Positions 5,535-7,827 of a stretch of 7,827 nucleotides of DNA are shown here, in pieces. The position numbers and the translations under genes are program-made. The notes under the pieces are model-generated. The model searched no databases. It had not been told where the DNA came from and was given only the letters and a program-made list of their open reading frames with translations. Origin of the DNA: Anaerolineae bacterium (GTDB taxonomy: Bacteria > Chloroflexota > Anaerolineae > Promineifilales > Promineifilaceae). The stretch is from positions 1-7,827 of the forward strand of contig JANQGC010000222.1 in assembly GCA_028277515.1 (NCBI GenBank), written 5' to 3'. The stretch's first letter is position 1; every line of letters begins with the position of its first letter.

Positions 5535-7827
5535 CTAGTCTTTGGATAACAGATCATAATGCAAAAAACCCATAGCATCTATGGCGACATTACCGACCTT
5601 AGCCAGGGAGAGCGCCCGTCGGGGTTCTTGCGTTAAATCTAAAGTGGGTAGTTCGTCAGCCCACAAAGCTTGCATCTGGTTATAAATTTCCAGGCGTAGT
5701 TGGGGATCCGTTTCCTCACGCGACTGCTGCAGCAGACCGTCCATTGCCACGCTTTCGTAATTCGAGCAAAAAATGCTGTCCGTCTCCTGGATAAAGAAAT
5801 CCGTCCAGCTACTAGGATCGAGATATTCGACCGGTCTGCCCGGTGAAGGCCAGCCGAGCAAATACGTTTCATAGCCGCATTCCGCAATTTGCCCCCGGAA
5901 CTGTTCCCAGGGAACACCCTCAATTCCCACCCGGAAAACGCCGGTTGCATTTAGCTGGTCGCGTATAGCTGTCACATATTGTTCTTCACGGTCGCTGTAG
6001 CGTCCATCATCCACGAACCAAATAGTGGTCTCCAAGGGGTTTTCGGCCGTATAGCCTGCCTCAAGCATTAAGCTGGCCACCTGTTCGAGATCTGGTTGGG
6101 GCAGGGTAGCCGCATGACCCGGAACCTGGTCAGGAACAGGACTCAATAAGGGAATCCGATTGGCTTCAAAGACGCCTTGCACCAGGGCATCACGATCTAA
6201 GGCATAAGAAGCGGCCTGCCTGGTTCTGATGTTGTTCCAGGTGGGTGACCCATGATCAAAAATAAGATAGCTTTTGAAAGCAGCAGGGCCTATCCAGGCT
6301 TTTAATTCCTGGCCACCCTCCTCCGCAGCGGCGTTCTGTAAAGCCACAAATTCCGCATAAGGCAGCCCGGTCCAGGCCAGGTCTATCGACTCGAATTCCA
6401 GCAGAGATTTACTGATGCCTTCCGGATCGTCATAAAAACGGATGATGATATTTTCTTCAATTGGAGAGGATTCGCCGGGCCAATCCGGATTGGCTTCTAG
6501 GTGAAGGCGATCTCCCTGGTTCCAGCCGGCAATCGTATATGGACCTATGCCACCACAGATACTGGCCGGATCGGCCGTTTCCGAATAACACTCACTACTG
6601 ATTGGAAAATATGGAGGCGTAGCCAGCATACTGGGGAAATAGGCGGCCGGAGCCTGGAGAATGAATTTGACGGTATAGGTGTCCAAGACCTGCACACTAT
6701 CGACGTCAGCAAAATTGTCTTCATTGCTATCTCTTAAGATACCGTTGACGAGATAGTTGCCTAATCGTGACGCGCGAATGACAGACCAACGAACATCTTC
6801 GGCCGTCAATTCACTGCCATCCGGAAAAACCAAACCTTGCTTCAATTGAATCGTATATTCCAGCTTATCTTCAGAAATGGCGGGCATGGCTTGAGCCAAA
6901 ACCGGATTCAGCTCATTGTTAGCATCAAACATATACAGGCCGCTCATACTGTTGATCATAATCTCCCAATTGATGAGATCAAAGTTGAAAGTAGCCGGGT
7001 CCAAATCCGCTAACTGACCCAAAATGCCAATAAAAAACTCGTCCTCCGGCGTGCCTATACGTGACTCTCCCGGATCAATCGCCTCAAAAGTTAGATCATC
7101 GGTAACAAACCAGTTTACGGCAAACTCATTGACTACTCCATCTACTCTTAATGTCGCGATCGCCTGGTTCAATCTCCCAAGAAGCTCTTGATTATTCTGG
7201 GCGACCGCGATGCCATATGATTTGCTATCTATCCAGGCTTCTCTGCCTTCGCCGCCACTGATTTTAATTTGTTGGGGAAACGTATCCGCGAAAAATTGTG
7301 CGCTATGACTGTCTAGAATCACTGCCCGAACCGTCTCATCCAACAGAGCCTGAATGACTTGTTCAGGCATTTCAAAATCACTCACAAGATCGGCGTCGGC
7401 GATATTTAAAATCTCTCTTGCGGTTACTTCAGCCTGACCGTCCCCTTGAATACCGATGAGCATCCCCGGCCGAATGTCTCCAGGACCTGAAAGCTCATTT
7501 TCGTCGGCTAAAACGACTAATACCTGGCCAATTTCCAAATATGGTTCGCTAAAACGGATCCCCTCCATTGGTTCTTCCGGCAGCAATAAGGAGGACATGA
7601 CAGCGTCAAAATCGGTACTGCTCCCGTCGGCCAGGAGATCGAGCACACCCTGATGGGGCGTAACAACAAATTCATAATCAAATTCGGCGATGGCGGCAAT
7701 GGCTTCCATAGCCGAATTATTTAAGCCGACTACATTACCAAAATGGTCAAAATCGGTGAAAGGGGGTAGTGGGGCATCTGTGGCAATGACCACAAAATCA
7801 CGATCGCGAGTCGGAGCAGGGGCAGGC
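5535..7827 (-). CDS. ABC-type solute-binding protein fusing family 3 and family 5 domains, N-terminus outside window
   Basis: Residues are numbered from the Val codon at 7793. Residues 1-232 form a family 3 (amino-acid type) binding domain: VIATDAPLPPFTDFD, GNVVGLNNSAMEAIA, a FDAVMSSLLLPEEPMEGIRFSEPY lobe ending near 85, and the second-lobe YGIAVAQNNQELLGRLNQAI. Residues ~250-735 form a family 5 (oligopeptide/dipeptide/nickel type) domain: LDPATFNFD, then YTIQLKQGLVFPDGSELTAEDV (313-334), GIGPYTIAGW and LEANPDW (415-438), RTRQAASYALDR (523-534), and the usual LEIYNQMQALWADELPTL near the end. Such proteins deliver ligands to an ABC permease outside the membrane. The frame stays open to the right edge, with a Pro/Ala-rich stretch (PAPAPTRDRDF) before Val1, so the true start and any lipoprotein signal lie outside the window. 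No permease or ATPase gene is visible here. Whether both domains bind ligand is unknown. Confidence 0.92.
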   Translation of the reverse strand, partial: PAPAPTRDRDFVVIATDAPLPPFTDFDHFGNVVGLNNSAMEAIAAIAEFDYEFVVTPHQGVLDLLADGSSTDFDAVMSSLLLPEEPMEGIRFSEPYLEIGQVLVVLADENELSGPGDIRPGMLIGIQGDGQAEVTAREILNIADADLVSDFEMPEQVIQALLDETVRAVILDSHSAQFFADTFPQQIKISGGEGREAWIDSKSYGIAVAQNNQELLGRLNQAIATLRVDGVVNEFAVNWFVTDDLTFEAIDPGESRIGTPEDEFFIGILGQLADLDPATFNFDLINWEIMINSMSGLYMFDANNELNPVLAQAMPAISEDKLEYTIQLKQGLVFPDGSELTAEDVRWSVIRASRLGNYLVNGILRDSNEDNFADVDSVQVLDTYTVKFILQAPAAYFPSMLATPPYFPISSECYSETADPASICGGIGPYTIAGWNQGDRLHLEANPDWPGESSPIEENIIIRFYDDPEGISKSLLEFESIDLAWTGLPYAEFVALQNAAAEEGGQELKAWIGPAAFKSYLIFDHGSPTWNNIRTRQAASYALDRDALVQGVFEANRIPLLSPVPDQVPGHAATLPQPDLEQVASLMLEAGYTAENPLETTIWFVDDGRYSDREEQYVTAIRDQLNATGVFRVGIEGVPWEQFRGQIAECGYETYLLGWPSPGRPVEYLDPSSWTDFFIQETDSIFCSNYESVAMDGLLQQSREETDPQLRLEIYNQMQALWADELPTLDLTQEPRRALSLAKVGNVAIDAMGFLHYDLLSKD

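Noticed and set aside
7791..7793. GTG at 7793 as the start of the solute-binding protein
   Set aside because: The frame continues open to the window edge with a Pro/Ala-rich stretch, and a protein of this kind should have a signal sequence upstream; the GTG encodes an internal Val.

Overview
The window looks like ordinary bacterial chromosome of moderate GC content (about half, by eye). It is densely packed with genes on both strands and has short intergenic gaps that carry small palindromic repeats. Protein style (ArgH, the GNAT protein, the solute-binding protein) and the repeat types resemble Chloroflexota of the Anaerolineae/Caldilineae kind. That assignment is from memory of such proteins and repeats, not from a search, and is tentative.

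Region 1 (1-3241, + strand) is an arginine-biosynthesis segment. It holds the C-terminal two thirds of argJ (glutamate N-acetyltransferase / ornithine acetyltransferase, 5' end outside the window). A GNAT acetyltransferase starts directly on the argJ stop codon. After a 204-bp gap with two kinds of hairpin repeat comes complete argH (argininosuccinate lyase). ArgJ makes ornithine by recycling the acetyl group and ArgH releases arginine from argininosuccinate. The GNAT protein could supply acetylglutamate, but this is only a hypothesis.

Region 2 (3227-4778, - strand) is a two-gene unit: a protealysin-like M4 metallopeptidase followed 49 bp later by a small protein that matches emfourin, the proteinaceous inhibitor of protealysin-type peptidases. 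The inhibitor begins with TTG, and its 3' end overlaps the 3' end of argH by 15 bp on the opposite strand.

Region 3 (5006-5440, + strand) is a stand-alone JAMM/M67 metallopeptidase divergent from the M4 gene. The 227-bp gap between them holds the putative promoters of both and a leader hairpin for the M4 gene.

Region 4 (5443-7827, - strand) begins with a long imperfect palindrome between two converging genes. Beyond it is a large extracytoplasmic solute-binding protein, still open at the right edge, that joins a family 3 (amino-acid type) domain to a family 5 (oligopeptide type) domain in one chain.

Across the whole window the palindrome CGGCCG occurs about 22 times by hand count, where about two are expected. 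It occurs in genes on both strands. No tRNA, rRNA, CRISPR array, insertion sequence or phage gene was seen. The best candidates for something under-described are the M4 peptidase/emfourin pair, the SBP3-SBP5 fusion, the argJ-linked GNAT protein and the CGGCCG excess.
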